Assembly (NCBI RefSeq): GCF_001870675.1
Contig: NZ_MEHT01000045.1
Location: forward strand, 274,998-338,997
Length of the DNA stretch: 64,000 nucleotides
Origin: Roseinatronobacter thiooxidans
Lineage (GTDB): Bacteria; Pseudomonadota; Alphaproteobacteria; Rhodobacterales; Rhodobacteraceae
Reading direction: 5' to 3'
Shown: positions 47,806-56,409 of the stretch, piece after piece
How the letters are laid out: each line of letters starts with the position of its first letter
Position numbering within the stretch: the first letter of the stretch is position 1
The notes under the pieces: generated by a model
Databases searched by the model: none
Seen by the model: only the letters and a program-made list of their open reading frames with translations
What the model was told of the DNA's origin: nothing
Translations under genes and position numbers: made by a program

Positions 47806-48348
47806 TTACTTCCGTCGCAGATGTTCATCCAATCGCGGAAAAATTTCGACAAAATTGCAAGGGCGGTGGCGGAAATCGAATTGCAGCGCAAGAATTTCAT
47901 CCCAAGCATCCTTGCACGCCCCCGGAGAGCCGGGCAGGGCAAACAGATATGTCCCTTGCGCCACCCCCGCACAGGCCCGCGACTGGATGGCCGATGTGCC
48001 GATCTTCTGCATCGAGATGATGGTAAAGACTGTGCCGAACGCCTCGATCTCTTTCTCATAGACATCCCGATGCGCCTCGACCGTGACATCCCGCCCTGTC
48101 AGGCCAGTTCCGCCTGTGGTCAGAATGGCATCAATGCCCGGATCGGCACACCATACGCGCAACTGCGCGGCGATCTGGTCACGCTCGTCGCGCAAGATAT
48201 CGCGCGCGGCAAGGATATGGCCTGCCCCCTCAATGCGCGCGGCCAGCGTGTCGCCGGATTTGTCATTGTCCTGCGCGCGTGTGTCAGACACTGTCAGCAC
48301 TGCAAAGCGCACTGGCATGAAGGGTTTGGTCTCGTCAATTCGGGTCAT
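47806..48348 (-). CDS. moaB: Molybdopterin biosynthesis protein MoaB
   Basis: A 180-residue MoaB/MogA protein: RFAVLTVSDTRAQDNDKSGD, DAILTTGGTGLTGRDVTVEA, MQKIGTSAIQSRACAGVAQG and ALPGSPGACKDAWDEIL. The family adenylylates molybdopterin before molybdenum insertion, although E. coli MoaB itself is inactive. The ATG at 48348 overlaps the stop of the uracil-DNA glycosylase gene (ATGA). Confidence 0.93.
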   Translation of the reverse strand: MTRIDETKPFMPVRFAVLTVSDTRAQDNDKSGDTLAARIEGAGHILAARDILRDERDQIAAQLRVWCADPGIDAILTTGGTGLTGRDVTVEAHRDVYEKEIEAFGTVFTIISMQKIGTSAIQSRACAGVAQGTYLFALPGSPGACKDAWDEILALQFDFRHRPCNFVEIFPRLDEHLRRK

Positions 48349-49142
48349 GAAACGGTCCTTAGTCGGGCTTGCAACTCCAGCAGATCGGCCCAAGCTTCGC
48401 GCTTGGCGGCAGGGTTGCGCAACAGATAAGCAGGGTGCAGCATGGGCAGCGCAGGCCGCCCCGCCACCTCGCGCCACTGCCCGCGAATGCGGGTGATCGC
48501 CTCCTGGCTTTCAAGCAAGGTGCCCGCCGAAATGCGCCCCATCAGGATCAGCACATCGGGGTTGATCAACTCGATATGGCGCATCACGAACGGGCGGAAC
48601 ATGGCGCGTTCCTCTGCACTCGGGTCGCGGTTCTGGGGTGGACGCCACGGCAGGATATTGGTGATATAAACCGCATGCGCAGGGTCGGGATGGTCGCGGC
48701 GCATGTCTATGGCCGCCAGCATCCGGTCAAGCAACTGCCCCGCTTCCCCGATAAAGGGCTTTCCCGCGCGGTCCTCCTCGCGGCCCGGTGCCTCTCCCAC
48801 GATCATGACGCGGGCATTGGGCTGGCCGTCGCAAAAGACCAGATTGCGCGCGCCAAGTTTCAGATCGCTATGCTCGAAAGCGGCAAGCGCGGCTTGCAGC
48901 GCCTCCAGATCAGGGGCGGCACCGGCCATGGCCTGCGCTTCTGCGACAGGGTCGGCATTGACAACCGGCGTGGTCATGGCAGGGGTGGCGGCGGCTTTCG
49001 GGGCCGCAACAGGCGCAGGGTCCAGCGCATAGCGGTCAATGGGCGCGTCACAAATGGCTTCAAGCGCGCCCATCTCAACCTGCCACTCAAGGCAGGCGCG
49101 CGCAATGTGCCAGTCTGTTTCCCATGGGGCCTGCGTTGTCAT
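48345..49142 (-). CDS. Uracil-DNA glycosylase, family 4-like without Fe-S cysteines
   Basis: A 265-residue protein. The N-terminal ~80 residues are a low-complexity Ala/Pro/Thr extension. The glycosylase domain has motif A GEAPGREED (117-124), GKPFIGEAGQLLDRML and motif B MLHPAYLLRN (234-243). The four cluster Cys of family 4 are not in their usual places: FEHSDLK instead of CxxC near 90, PWRPPQNRDP instead of KCRPPGNRDP, and MFRPF instead of ACRPF. It therefore probably lacks the [4Fe-4S] cluster. It is translationally coupled to moaB. The ATG could also be 49148. Confidence 0.87.
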   Translation of the reverse strand: MTTQAPWETDWHIARACLEWQVEMGALEAICDAPIDRYALDPAPVAAPKAAATPAMTTPVVNADPVAEAQAMAGAAPDLEALQAALAAFEHSDLKLGARNLVFCDGQPNARVMIVGEAPGREEDRAGKPFIGEAGQLLDRMLAAIDMRRDHPDPAHAVYITNILPWRPPQNRDPSAEERAMFRPFVMRHIELINPDVLILMGRISAGTLLESQEAITRIRGQWREVAGRPALPMLHPAYLLRNPAAKREAWADLLELQARLRTVS

Positions 49143-49239
49143 GCCCATACCGTAATGTGCACATGACAAAGGGTAAAGCGGCCTTGTCGTCGCGGGGCGC
49201 GGTTTCTATAACGGCACAGCGGCAAATGGCGGGGGACGC

Positions 49240-50208
49240 ATGACTTTCACACAGAATCATCTTCTGGGGATCGAGCCGCTTCACCCGACAGAGATTACCA
49301 CCATCCTTGATCTGGCGGATGAATATGTCGCGCTGAACCGGTCCAGCGAGAAGCATGGCTCGGCGCTATCGGGCATGACGCAGATCAACATGTTCTTCGA
49401 AGCCTCGACCCGCACACAGGCCAGTTTCGAGCTGGCGGGCAAGCGGCTTGGTGCGGATGTCATGAATATGGCCATGGCCCAGTCCAGCCTGAAAAAGGGC
49501 GAGACGCTGATCGACACGGCGCTTAGCCTGAATGCCATGCACCCCGATTTGCTGGTGGTGCGGCATGGCCGGTCAGGGGCCGTCAACCTGCTGGCGGAAA
49601 AGGTGAATTGCGCGGTTCTGAATGCAGGCGATGGCAAGCATGAACACCCAACACAAGCGCTTTTGGATGCGCTGACCATCCGGCGCAAGAAAGGCCGTCT
49701 GCACCGGCTGAGCATTGCGATATGCGGCGACATTGCCCATAGTCGCGTCGCGCGTTCAAACCTGATCCTGCTGGGCAAGATGGAAAACCGCGTGCGCCTA
49801 GTCGGCCCGCCCACATTGATGCCCAAGGGCGTCGAAGAGTTCGGGGTCGAGGTGTTCGACGACATGCGCGAAGGGCTGGCAGGGGCCGATGTGGTGATGA
49901 TGCTGCGCCTTCAGCGCGAACGGATGGATGGCGGCTTTGTACCCTCAGAGCGCGAATATTTCCACCGCTACGGGCTGGATGCCGAGAAACTGGCCTATGC
50001 CAAGGATGATGCCATCGTCATGCATCCCGGTCCGATGAACCGCGGGATCGAGATTGACGGCGCCATCGCCGATGACATCAACCGCTCGGTCATTCAGGAA
50101 CAGGTTGAAATGGGGGTTGCGGTGCGCATGGCCGCGATGGACCTGCTGGCCCGAAACCTGCGTCGCACGCGCGAACGCGACAGACTGAGAAAGGCCGCCC
50201 ATGGCTGA
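49240..50208 (+). CDS. pyrB: Aspartate carbamoyltransferase catalytic subunit
   Basis: A 322-residue ATCase. Carbamoyl-phosphate-binding [33 protein letters not shown] and [16 protein letters not shown], and the aspartate-loop [20 protein letters not shown] are all present. It makes carbamoyl-aspartate in pyrimidine synthesis. The end overlaps the PH-domain gene by 8 bases, and a pyrC-like gene without active site follows, as in class A ATCases that need a PyrC' partner. Confidence 0.96.
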   Translation: MTFTQNHLLGIEPLHPTEITTILDLADEYVALNRSSEKHGSALSGMTQINMFFEASTRTQASFELAGKRLGADVMNMAMAQSSLKKGETLIDTALSLNAMHPDLLVVRHGRSGAVNLLAEKVNCAVLNAGDGKHEHPTQALLDALTIRRKKGRLHRLSIAICGDIAHSRVARSNLILLGKMENRVRLVGPPTLMPKGVEEFGVEVFDDMREGLAGADVVMMLRLQRERMDGGFVPSEREYFHRYGLDAEKLAYAKDDAIVMHPGPMNRGIEIDGAIADDINRSVIQEQVEMGVAVRMAAMDLLARNLRRTRERDRLRKAAHG

Positions 50209-50671
50209 AGAAATCCGCGAAAGCAGCCTTGGCGATACAGTGTTCGAGCCGGAACCGGGCGAAAAGATCCTGCGCGACATCCGGTCCGACAAGGCCACCT
50301 ATTGGCGCGATCACGGGGTGATGGCAGTCTTGGGCATGGGGGTCGTGGGGATTGTGCTGTCTGTCATCGGGTCCGACCATGTGGCCATCGGCTCACTCGG
50401 GGCGGTGCTGGCGCTGGCCGTACGCGGGCTGTGGCTGTATTCGGAACAGATGAAATTCCGCTGGGTGCTGAGTAATATGCGCCTTGTCGGACCGGGCGGG
50501 CGACAGGTGTATTTGCTGGAACTGGAAAAGGCGCGCCGCCTGTTTGGCGATATCCAGCTGATCACCAAAAGCGGCGACAAACATCTGATCAAGCACATCC
50601 GCCAATCCGACCAGTTGGTGGCCGAGATCGAAGCCGCCCGCGCCAAACGCGCCAAGCGAAAGGGGGCGTGA
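50201..50671 (+). CDS. Membrane PH-like domain protein between pyrB and pyrC'
   Basis: A 156-residue protein. An N-terminal [20 protein letters not shown] is followed by two membrane segments (about 40-57 [18 protein letters not shown] and 61-80). A bacterial PH-like region has [20 protein letters not shown], then a charged C-terminal tail ending in KRAKRKGA. The ATG overlaps pyrB by 8 bases, and its stop overlaps the pyrC' ATG (TGATG). Such tight coupling suggests a shared function, perhaps membrane tethering of the PyrB/PyrC' complex; that is a guess. Confidence 0.8.
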   Translation: MAEEIRESSLGDTVFEPEPGEKILRDIRSDKATYWRDHGVMAVLGMGVVGIVLSVIGSDHVAIGSLGAVLALAVRGLWLYSEQMKFRWVLSNMRLVGPGGRQVYLLELEKARRLFGDIQLITKSGDKHLIKHIRQSDQLVAEIEAARAKRAKRKGA

Positions 50672-51981
50672 TGGCCCCGCAAGCTGCAAATTCACCAAAG
50701 GAAGCACGCGTGATCTGGTTTCACAATGCACGACTGATTGACCCTGAACACGGCGTTGAGCGTCTGGGAAGCCTGTTGGTGCAGGATGGCATGATAACAG
50801 AATTGGACGGCCCCTGCCCCGATGGTGCCGAAGCGCGCGATTGCGCAGGAAAATGCCTTGCCCCCGGCATTGTGGATATGGGTGTGCAGGTGGGCGAGCC
50901 GGGCGCGCAGCACAAGGAATCCTTGCGCACCGCAGGCCTGGCGGCGGCCAAGGGCGGGGTCACGACCATCATCATGCGCCCTGACACAACACCTGCCATC
51001 GACACGCCCGAAGTGCTGGAATATGTCACCCGCCGCGCCGAGGCGCGCACCCCCGTCAACATTCGCGCCATGGCCACCCTGACCCGCGCGCGCGAAGGGC
51101 GCGAAATGTCCGAGATCGGCTTTTTGCTGGATGCGGGCGCTGTGGCCTTTACCGATGGCGACAGGATTGTAGGCGACACCAAGGTTCTGGCACGCTGCAT
51201 GACCTATGCCAAGGGCTTGGGCGCGCTGATTATCGGGCACCCGCAGGATGGCGGGTTGTCGGACGGGGCCTGCGCCACAAGCGGAAAGTTTGCTTCGCTG
51301 CGTGGCCTGCCCGCTGTCTCGCCCATGGCAGAGCGGATGGGCTTTGACCGCGACATGGGCTTGGTCGAGATGACAGGCGTGCGCTACCATGCCGACCAGA
51401 TCACCAGCGCACGCACCCTGCCCGCGCTGGAACGCGCCAAGCGCAACGGGCTGCATGTGACCGCTGGCATTTCGATCCATCACCTGACGCTGAATGAAAT
51501 GGATGTGGGCGATTACCGCACCTTCTTCAAATTCACCCCGCCGCTGCGCAGCGAAACCGACAGGGGCGCGATGGTGCGCGCCGTGGCCGAAGGGCTGATC
51601 GATGTCATCTGTTCCATGCACACCCCTCAGGATGAGGAATCCAAGCGCCTGCCGTTTGAAGAAGCCGCCTCTGGCGCGGTGGGGTTGGAAACTTTGTTGC
51701 CCGCTGCGATGCGGCTGTATCATTCCGAAGGGTTAAGCCTGCCGCAAATCTGGCGCGCGCTGTCCTTCAACCCCGCGCAACTTCTGGGGTTGGCGGCGGG
51801 GCGGCTGTCAGTGGGCGCACCGGCCGATCTGGTGCTGTTCGACCCCGACGCGCCCTTCGTGCTGGACCGTTTTGCGCTACGCTCGAAATCCAAGAACACC
51901 CCCTTTGACGGGGCACGGATGGAGGGGCGCGTTCTGGCCACCTATGTCGCGGGCAACTGCGTCTATGAACACAAGGTCTAA
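50671..51981 (+). CDS. pyrC': Non-catalytic dihydroorotase-like protein PyrC'
   Basis: A 436-residue amidohydrolase-fold protein clearly related to type I dihydroorotases (KCLAPGIVDMGVQVGEPG, KGGVTTIIMRPDTTP, HHLTLNE, FKFTPPLRSETDRGAM, GAVGLETLLPAAMR). The metal and catalytic residues are lost: the HxH motif is G71-x-Q73, the zinc His of the CHIST block is Gln, and the catalytic Asp of TDHAPH is M316 (SMHTPQ). It should not hydrolyse dihydroorotate. By analogy with Pseudomonas PyrC' it probably stabilises the ATCase. An active PyrC must be encoded elsewhere. Confidence 0.92.
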   Translation: MAPQAANSPKEARVIWFHNARLIDPEHGVERLGSLLVQDGMITELDGPCPDGAEARDCAGKCLAPGIVDMGVQVGEPGAQHKESLRTAGLAAAKGGVTTIIMRPDTTPAIDTPEVLEYVTRRAEARTPVNIRAMATLTRAREGREMSEIGFLLDAGAVAFTDGDRIVGDTKVLARCMTYAKGLGALIIGHPQDGGLSDGACATSGKFASLRGLPAVSPMAERMGFDRDMGLVEMTGVRYHADQITSARTLPALERAKRNGLHVTAGISIHHLTLNEMDVGDYRTFFKFTPPLRSETDRGAMVRAVAEGLIDVICSMHTPQDEESKRLPFEEAASGAVGLETLLPAAMRLYHSEGLSLPQIWRALSFNPAQLLGLAAGRLSVGAPADLVLFDPDAPFVLDRFALRSKSKNTPFDGARMEGRVLATYVAGNCVYEHKV

Positions 51982-51984
51982 GCC

Positions 51985-52593
51985 ATGCCCGAATTGCTGA
52001 CACCGCTATGGCTGCTGGGGGTTGTGGGGCTGGTGGCATATATGATCGGCTCGATCCCTTTTGGGGTGGTGGTCGCGCGCGTGATGGGCTTGGGCGATCT
52101 GCGCGCGATCGGGTCAGGCAATATCGGGGCCACCAATGTCATGCGCACAGGTAACAAGGCCGCAGGCGTGCTGACCTTTGTGCTGGATGCAGGCAAGGGC
52201 GCGATTGCGGCATTGGTGGCATGGGCGCTGTTGGGCGAAGACGCCGCACAGGCGGCGGCTTTGGCGGCGTTTCTGGGCCATTTGTACCCTGTGTATCTGG
52301 GTTTCAGGGGTGGCAAGGGGGTGGCAACCTTCATCGGCACAGCGCTGGCACTGGCATGGCCCGTCGCGCTGGGGGTCTGCGCGATCTGGGCGCTGGTGTT
52401 CAAACTGGGCCGCATCTCGTCGCTTGCGGCACTGGTGGCAAGCGCCTTCAGCCCTATGCTTGCGCTGGTTTTTGGCTACCAGAGCATGGCCGCATTGTTT
52501 GGCGTTCTGACAGCGATGATCTTTTACAAACATATCGAGAATATCCGCCGCCTGCTGACCGGCACCGAAGCGCGGTTTGACAAGAAGCGCTAA
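51985..52593 (+). CDS. plsY: Acyl-phosphate glycerol-3-phosphate acyltransferase PlsY
   Basis: A 202-residue membrane enzyme with about five membrane segments. It makes lysophosphatidic acid from acyl-phosphate and glycerol-3-phosphate. Motif 1 is GSIPFGVVVAR, followed by GDLRAIGSGNIGATNVMRTG. Motif 2 is GHLYPVYLGFRGGKGVATFIG, and motif 3 is KHIENIRRLLTGTEARF. It starts 3 bases after pyrC' and ends the pyr operon. Confidence 0.96.
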   Translation: MPELLTPLWLLGVVGLVAYMIGSIPFGVVVARVMGLGDLRAIGSGNIGATNVMRTGNKAAGVLTFVLDAGKGAIAALVAWALLGEDAAQAAALAAFLGHLYPVYLGFRGGKGVATFIGTALALAWPVALGVCAIWALVFKLGRISSLAALVASAFSPMLALVFGYQSMAALFGVLTAMIFYKHIENIRRLLTGTEARFDKKR

Positions 52594-52706
52594 GGCTGCA
52601 CAGCCTGAGATATGGGGTGCCCTTTGGCCCAGCTTGCAGCTTATGGGGTCGCTTGCGGGGCTTTGTGGGCCACTGAATGCAGAACTCTCAAAGCGCCAAT
52701 GGGCAA

Positions 52707-53807
52707 TCAGATATTGCGCAACGCCTGCGGCAGCACTTCGGCAAACACGGCCAATTCAGTCGGCGGGCCGGCAGAGACGCGAATGCAGCGGTCATGCGGC
52801 GCGACAAAGGGCATGCGCACAAACACATCGCGCGACATCAGTTCCTGCACCAGTTTGCGGGCATAGGCCCCATCATGCCCGCAATCAATGGTCACGAAAT
52901 TCGTGGCCGATGGCAGCGCATGCAGGCCATTGTCAGAGGCAATCTCGCCCAGCATCTTGCGGGCCGCGTCAAGGTTGGTTTTCACATGTGCCAGCCAAGC
53001 CTGATCATGCAGCGCCGCCAATGCGCCCGCTTGCGCCAGACGCCCGACACCGAAATGGTTGCGAATACGGTCGAACATTGCGATCAACGGGGCCGCACCG
53101 ATGGCATAGCCGATCCGCATTCCCGCCAGCCCGTAGAGCTTGGAGAAGGTGCGCATCCGGATAACACGCGTATCATCCGCATCCAGTGCGGGGGCCGTGC
53201 CTTCGGGGGCGGCATCGATATAGGCTTCGTCCAGCACCAGCAGCGTGCCTTCGGGTACAGCGTCAATCAGGCGCTGGACAATCCGTGCGCTGTGCCAGCT
53301 GCCCATCGGGTTGTCGGGGTTGCAGAAATACAAAAGCTTCGCGCCAACCTGTTCCGCCCGCACCAGCAGCGCGGCGGGGTCTTCGTGGTCGTCGCGGTAG
53401 GGCACCTTGTGCAGCGCACCGCCAAACCCCGCAACATGGTAGTTAAATGTCGGATAGGCCCCGTCCGAGGTTACAACCGCGTCACCCGGTGCCACCAGCA
53501 AGCGGACCAGATTGCCCAGAATCCCGTCAATCCCCTCGCCTACATGAATGTTCTCGGGCGCGATCTGGTGATGCGCAGCCAGCGCCATGCGCAAATCGTG
53601 GCATTCGCTGTCGCCATACATCCATGCCTGCGCGGCTTCGTCCTGCATCGCGGCAATCGCCTTGGGTGACGGGCCAAAGCCGCTTTCATTCGCCCCCAAC
53701 CGCGCGCGAAATGCACGGCCTGACGCGCGCATATGCGCATCTGGCCCCACGAAGGGAACCGTGGCAGGCAGGTTTTCAACCAGTTCTGTGAAGCGTGCGG
53801 TGCTCAT
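52707..53807 (-). CDS. hisC: Histidinol-phosphate aminotransferase-family protein
   Basis: A 366-residue class II PLP aminotransferase. It has RLGANESGFGPSPKAI, VGEGIDGILGNLVRLL, YFCNPDNPMGSW and LVLDEAYIDAAP. The PLP lysine is K223 in RTFSKLYGLAGMRIGYA, and the C-terminal Arg lies in CIRVSAGPPTE. HisC-like enzymes also act on aromatic amino acids (aromatic or cobyric acid branches), so the histidine role is likely but not certain. It lies 45 bases downstream of the photolyase gene in the same direction. Confidence 0.88.
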   Translation of the reverse strand: MSTARFTELVENLPATVPFVGPDAHMRASGRAFRARLGANESGFGPSPKAIAAMQDEAAQAWMYGDSECHDLRMALAAHHQIAPENIHVGEGIDGILGNLVRLLVAPGDAVVTSDGAYPTFNYHVAGFGGALHKVPYRDDHEDPAALLVRAEQVGAKLLYFCNPDNPMGSWHSARIVQRLIDAVPEGTLLVLDEAYIDAAPEGTAPALDADDTRVIRMRTFSKLYGLAGMRIGYAIGAAPLIAMFDRIRNHFGVGRLAQAGALAALHDQAWLAHVKTNLDAARKMLGEIASDNGLHALPSATNFVTIDCGHDGAYARKLVQELMSRDVFVRMPFVAPHDRCIRVSAGPPTELAVFAEVLPQALRNI

Positions 53808-53852
53808 GCCTTTATGGATAAGCGACAGGCCAAGCCGGGGCAAGCCACAGTT

Positions 53853-55379
53853 TCACACCAGCGCCCCTTTGCCCATACGGTCCAGAAAGGCATCGCCCTC
53901 GGCCAGCACGGTGTTACGGCGGCTCTCGTCCATCTTGTCGAATGTGCGGTACATCGGCGCCATGCGCGGGTTCCCCGCGAACCGGTCGCGGTGCCGGATC
54001 AGGAAATGCCAATACAGCAGGTTGAACGGACAGGCGCGCGGGCCTGTCTTGTCCTTGACCTTGTAGTGGCAGGACTTGCAATAATCCGACATCCTATCGA
54101 TATAGGCACCCGAACTGACATAGGGCTTTGACCCCACGATGCCGCCATCGGCAAATTGCGACATGCCCACCACATTGGGGGCTTCGACCCATTCATAGGC
54201 ATCGGCATAGACGGCCAGATACCATTCATGCACCTCGGTCGGGTTTACCCCTGCCAGCAGCGCGAAATTGCCGGTCACCATCAGCCGCTGGATATGGTGC
54301 GCATAGGCCAGATCGCGTGTCTGGCCAACGGCTTGCGCGATACAGTTCATCTGCGTTTTGGCCCCCCAGTAGAAATCGGGCAGCTTGCGCTGGTGGTTCA
54401 GCACATTGCGGCGCGGATAGTCCGGCCCTTCCAGAAAATACACCCCGCGCACAAATTCGCGCCAGCCGATGATCTGGCGAATAAACCCCTCGGCAGAGTT
54501 CAGAGGGGCTTTGCCGTCCAGATAGGCCCGCTCGACCCGCTTGCATATTTCCAACGGCGTCAGCAGTCCTGCATTCAGATACAGGCCAATGACCGCATGA
54601 TACAGATAGGGGTCACCCTCGACCATCGCATCCTGATAGGTACCGAAATCCGGCAGCGAATGGGTGACGAAATGATCCAGCGCGCGCAACGCCCCGGCGC
54701 GGTCGGTCTGGAACTGAAAGGGCCGCAGCGTGCCGAAATTGTCGGGAAAGCGTGCCGCGACCAGATTCAGAACCTCGGACAGAACCTCGTCCATCTGCAC
54801 TTCTGGCGGGCCGGATCGCAGCAGGTCGGCTTTCGCCGGTTTGCGGTTGTCATGGTCGAAATTCCACTTGCCGCCCGCTGGCTGGTCACCCTCCATCAAC
54901 AATCCGGTCTTGCGGCGCATGTCGCGGTAGAAATACTCCATCCGCAGCGCTTTGCGCCCCTCGGCCCAGTCTTCAAACTCCTTATGGGTGGCCAGAAAGC
55001 GGTCATCGGGCAGCAAGGTCACATCCAGCGGCACCTCTTGCAAAGCCGTGATCAGCCGCCACTCGCCCGGCTCTGTCGCCAAGACGACCCGCGCACCGGT
55101 TTCTTCCGCGCGGCGCAGCAATTCGCCGGGAATAGAGCCTGCATTCTGCGCGTCATCCAGCGGCGTATAGGCAACCTGCCACCCCTGCTGGCGCAGATGG
55201 GCTGCGAATTTGCGCATGGCGGTGAACAGAAAGGCAATTTTCTTGGGGTGGTGCGGGACATATTCCGCCTCGGTCGCAACTTCGGCCATGACCACGACAT
55301 CGCGCGATTTATCGGCCTTTTGCAGCGCGGACAGGCTGTCTGTCAGCTGATCGCCCAGCACCAATACCAGCTTCACCAT
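53853..55379 (-). CDS. phrB: Fe-S bacterial (6-4) photolyase, PhrB type
   Basis: A 508-residue cryptochrome/photolyase-related protein. The N-terminal Rossmann domain (LVLVLGDQLTDSL) is followed by the helical FAD domain (GFIRQIIGWREFVRGVYF, YAHHIQRLMVTGNFALL, SSGAYIDRMSDYCKSC). Four Cys at 346, 434, 437 and 450 have the same spacing as the [4Fe-4S] ligands of Agrobacterium PhrB (350, 438, 441, 454). It repairs (6-4) photoproducts. Its start overlaps the SDR gene by 7 bases. Confidence 0.93.
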   Translation of the reverse strand: MVKLVLVLGDQLTDSLSALQKADKSRDVVVMAEVATEAEYVPHHPKKIAFLFTAMRKFAAHLRQQGWQVAYTPLDDAQNAGSIPGELLRRAEETGARVVLATEPGEWRLITALQEVPLDVTLLPDDRFLATHKEFEDWAEGRKALRMEYFYRDMRRKTGLLMEGDQPAGGKWNFDHDNRKPAKADLLRSGPPEVQMDEVLSEVLNLVAARFPDNFGTLRPFQFQTDRAGALRALDHFVTHSLPDFGTYQDAMVEGDPYLYHAVIGLYLNAGLLTPLEICKRVERAYLDGKAPLNSAEGFIRQIIGWREFVRGVYFLEGPDYPRRNVLNHQRKLPDFYWGAKTQMNCIAQAVGQTRDLAYAHHIQRLMVTGNFALLAGVNPTEVHEWYLAVYADAYEWVEAPNVVGMSQFADGGIVGSKPYVSSGAYIDRMSDYCKSCHYKVKDKTGPRACPFNLLYWHFLIRHRDRFAGNPRMAPMYRTFDKMDESRRNTVLAEGDAFLDRMGKGALV

Positions 55380-56038
55380 GCCACGCGCTTCCCTGCCCAG
55401 TCGAAGAACTGCCCCGACTCTCCGGGGCTTAAACCCTCCATCACCTGCAACAGGTTGGATGCGGCCTCTCCTGCGGGGACAGCCGGATGGCGGCCAAGGT
55501 ATTTCTCGGTGAAAGTTGTAGCGACTGTGCCGGGGTGCAGCGCCACACAAACCGCATGCTTATGTGTCCGCCCCAATTCTATCGCCGCACCGCGGATGAT
55601 CTGGTTCAGCGCGGCTTTGGATGCGCGGTAGCTGTGCCAGCCCCCTGCCTTGTTATCCCCGATTGAACCGACGCGCGCCGACAATGCCGCCATCACGCAA
55701 GGCGCATCGCGCGGCAGCAATGGGACAGAGTGTTTCATCACCAGCGCGGGGCCAATGGTGTTTAGCGCGAATTGCAGCGCCATGGCTTCGGCACTCAGGT
55801 GTTTCAACGCTTTCTCGGGCGCGTGGCCCTCAATCTCCAGCGCGCCCGTGGCAATGATGATGCGCTGGAATGGCCCCTCCAGCGCGCCCAGATGCTGCGC
55901 GATTGACGCCTCATCTGTCACATCCAGCCCATCGGCGCTGCGGGACAGGCCTGTAACCTGCCAGCCCTGCGCCGCCAATTCCGTACAAAGCGCGCGGCCA
56001 ATGCCACCCGATGCGCCGATCACCAATGCCCGTGTCAT
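55373..56038 (-). CDS. Short-chain dehydrogenase/reductase
   Basis: A 221-residue SDR: cofactor motif VIGASGGIGRAL, the LSARVGSIGDN Ser region and the catalytic YRASK. The Arg after the first strand (LSRSADG) hints at NADPH. The family member next to FeS-photolyase genes is common in Rhodobacteraceae, but its substrate is unknown. It leads the SDR-phrB-hisC unit. Confidence 0.9.
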   Translation of the reverse strand: MTRALVIGASGGIGRALCTELAAQGWQVTGLSRSADGLDVTDEASIAQHLGALEGPFQRIIIATGALEIEGHAPEKALKHLSAEAMALQFALNTIGPALVMKHSVPLLPRDAPCVMAALSARVGSIGDNKAGGWHSYRASKAALNQIIRGAAIELGRTHKHAVCVALHPGTVATTFTEKYLGRHPAVPAGEAASNLLQVMEGLSPGESGQFFDWAGKRVAW

Positions 56039-56118
56039 GCTGCCTCCGTGTTGAGCGCATGACCTAGGCGGCGCATGGCGCCTGTCCAGTGATCAAACGT
56101 TTTGTCACGATATAGCAG

Positions 56119-56334
56119 TTATTTCGGTGCCACCAATGCCTCGGCCCAGCGCCGCGCGATGGGCGACAGGATAACGGCCAAAGGCACAGCAATGCACCAT
56201 GCGACAAACCACGCCTTTAGCCAGCGCATAGGATAGCCCGCATCCATGCCGGTATTGATGAACGTGATGATGCTGGAAATAACCACGGACATGATTGTCC
56301 CCATCAGCAGCCCTGTGACAATGCGCAGCTTCAT
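56119..56334 (-). CDS. DUF2798 small membrane protein
   Basis: A 71-residue DUF2798 protein with two membrane segments (about 5-24: VTGLLMGTIMSVVISSIITF, and 38-58: FVAWCIAVPLAVILSPIAR). The short loop TGMDAGYPMRWLKAW between them is typical. The function is unknown. AAAGG lies before the ATG at 56334. A large inverted repeat sits 17 bases upstream, suggesting tight control. Confidence 0.82.
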   Translation of the reverse strand: MKLRIVTGLLMGTIMSVVISSIITFINTGMDAGYPMRWLKAWFVAWCIAVPLAVILSPIARRWAEALVAPK

Positions 56335-56350
56335 TCTTTGCCTTTCATTC

Positions 56351-56388
56351 GCCCTCAACACAATCATAGTATTGAATGTGTTGAGGGC
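56351..56388. promoter_or_regulatory. Inverted repeat upstream of the DUF2798 gene
   Basis: GCCCTCAACACA (56351-56362) and TGTGTTGAGGGC (56377-56388) are perfect 12-base arms; after one mismatch three more base pairs extend the dyad inward. There is no T tract in either direction, so it is more likely an operator than a terminator. It lies between the ileS stop (22 bases) and the DUF2798 start (17 bases). Confidence 0.55.
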
Positions 56389-56409
56389 AAGGGCGCGGCC
56401 CTATGCTTT

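Noticed and set aside
54156..55631. A 491-codon frame antisense to the photolyase
   Set aside because: Overlaps a gene with intact Fe-S and FAD motifs; the product has no recognisable feature.
56351..56388. Intrinsic terminator of ileS
   Set aside because: The stem is strong but no T tract follows in the leftward direction.
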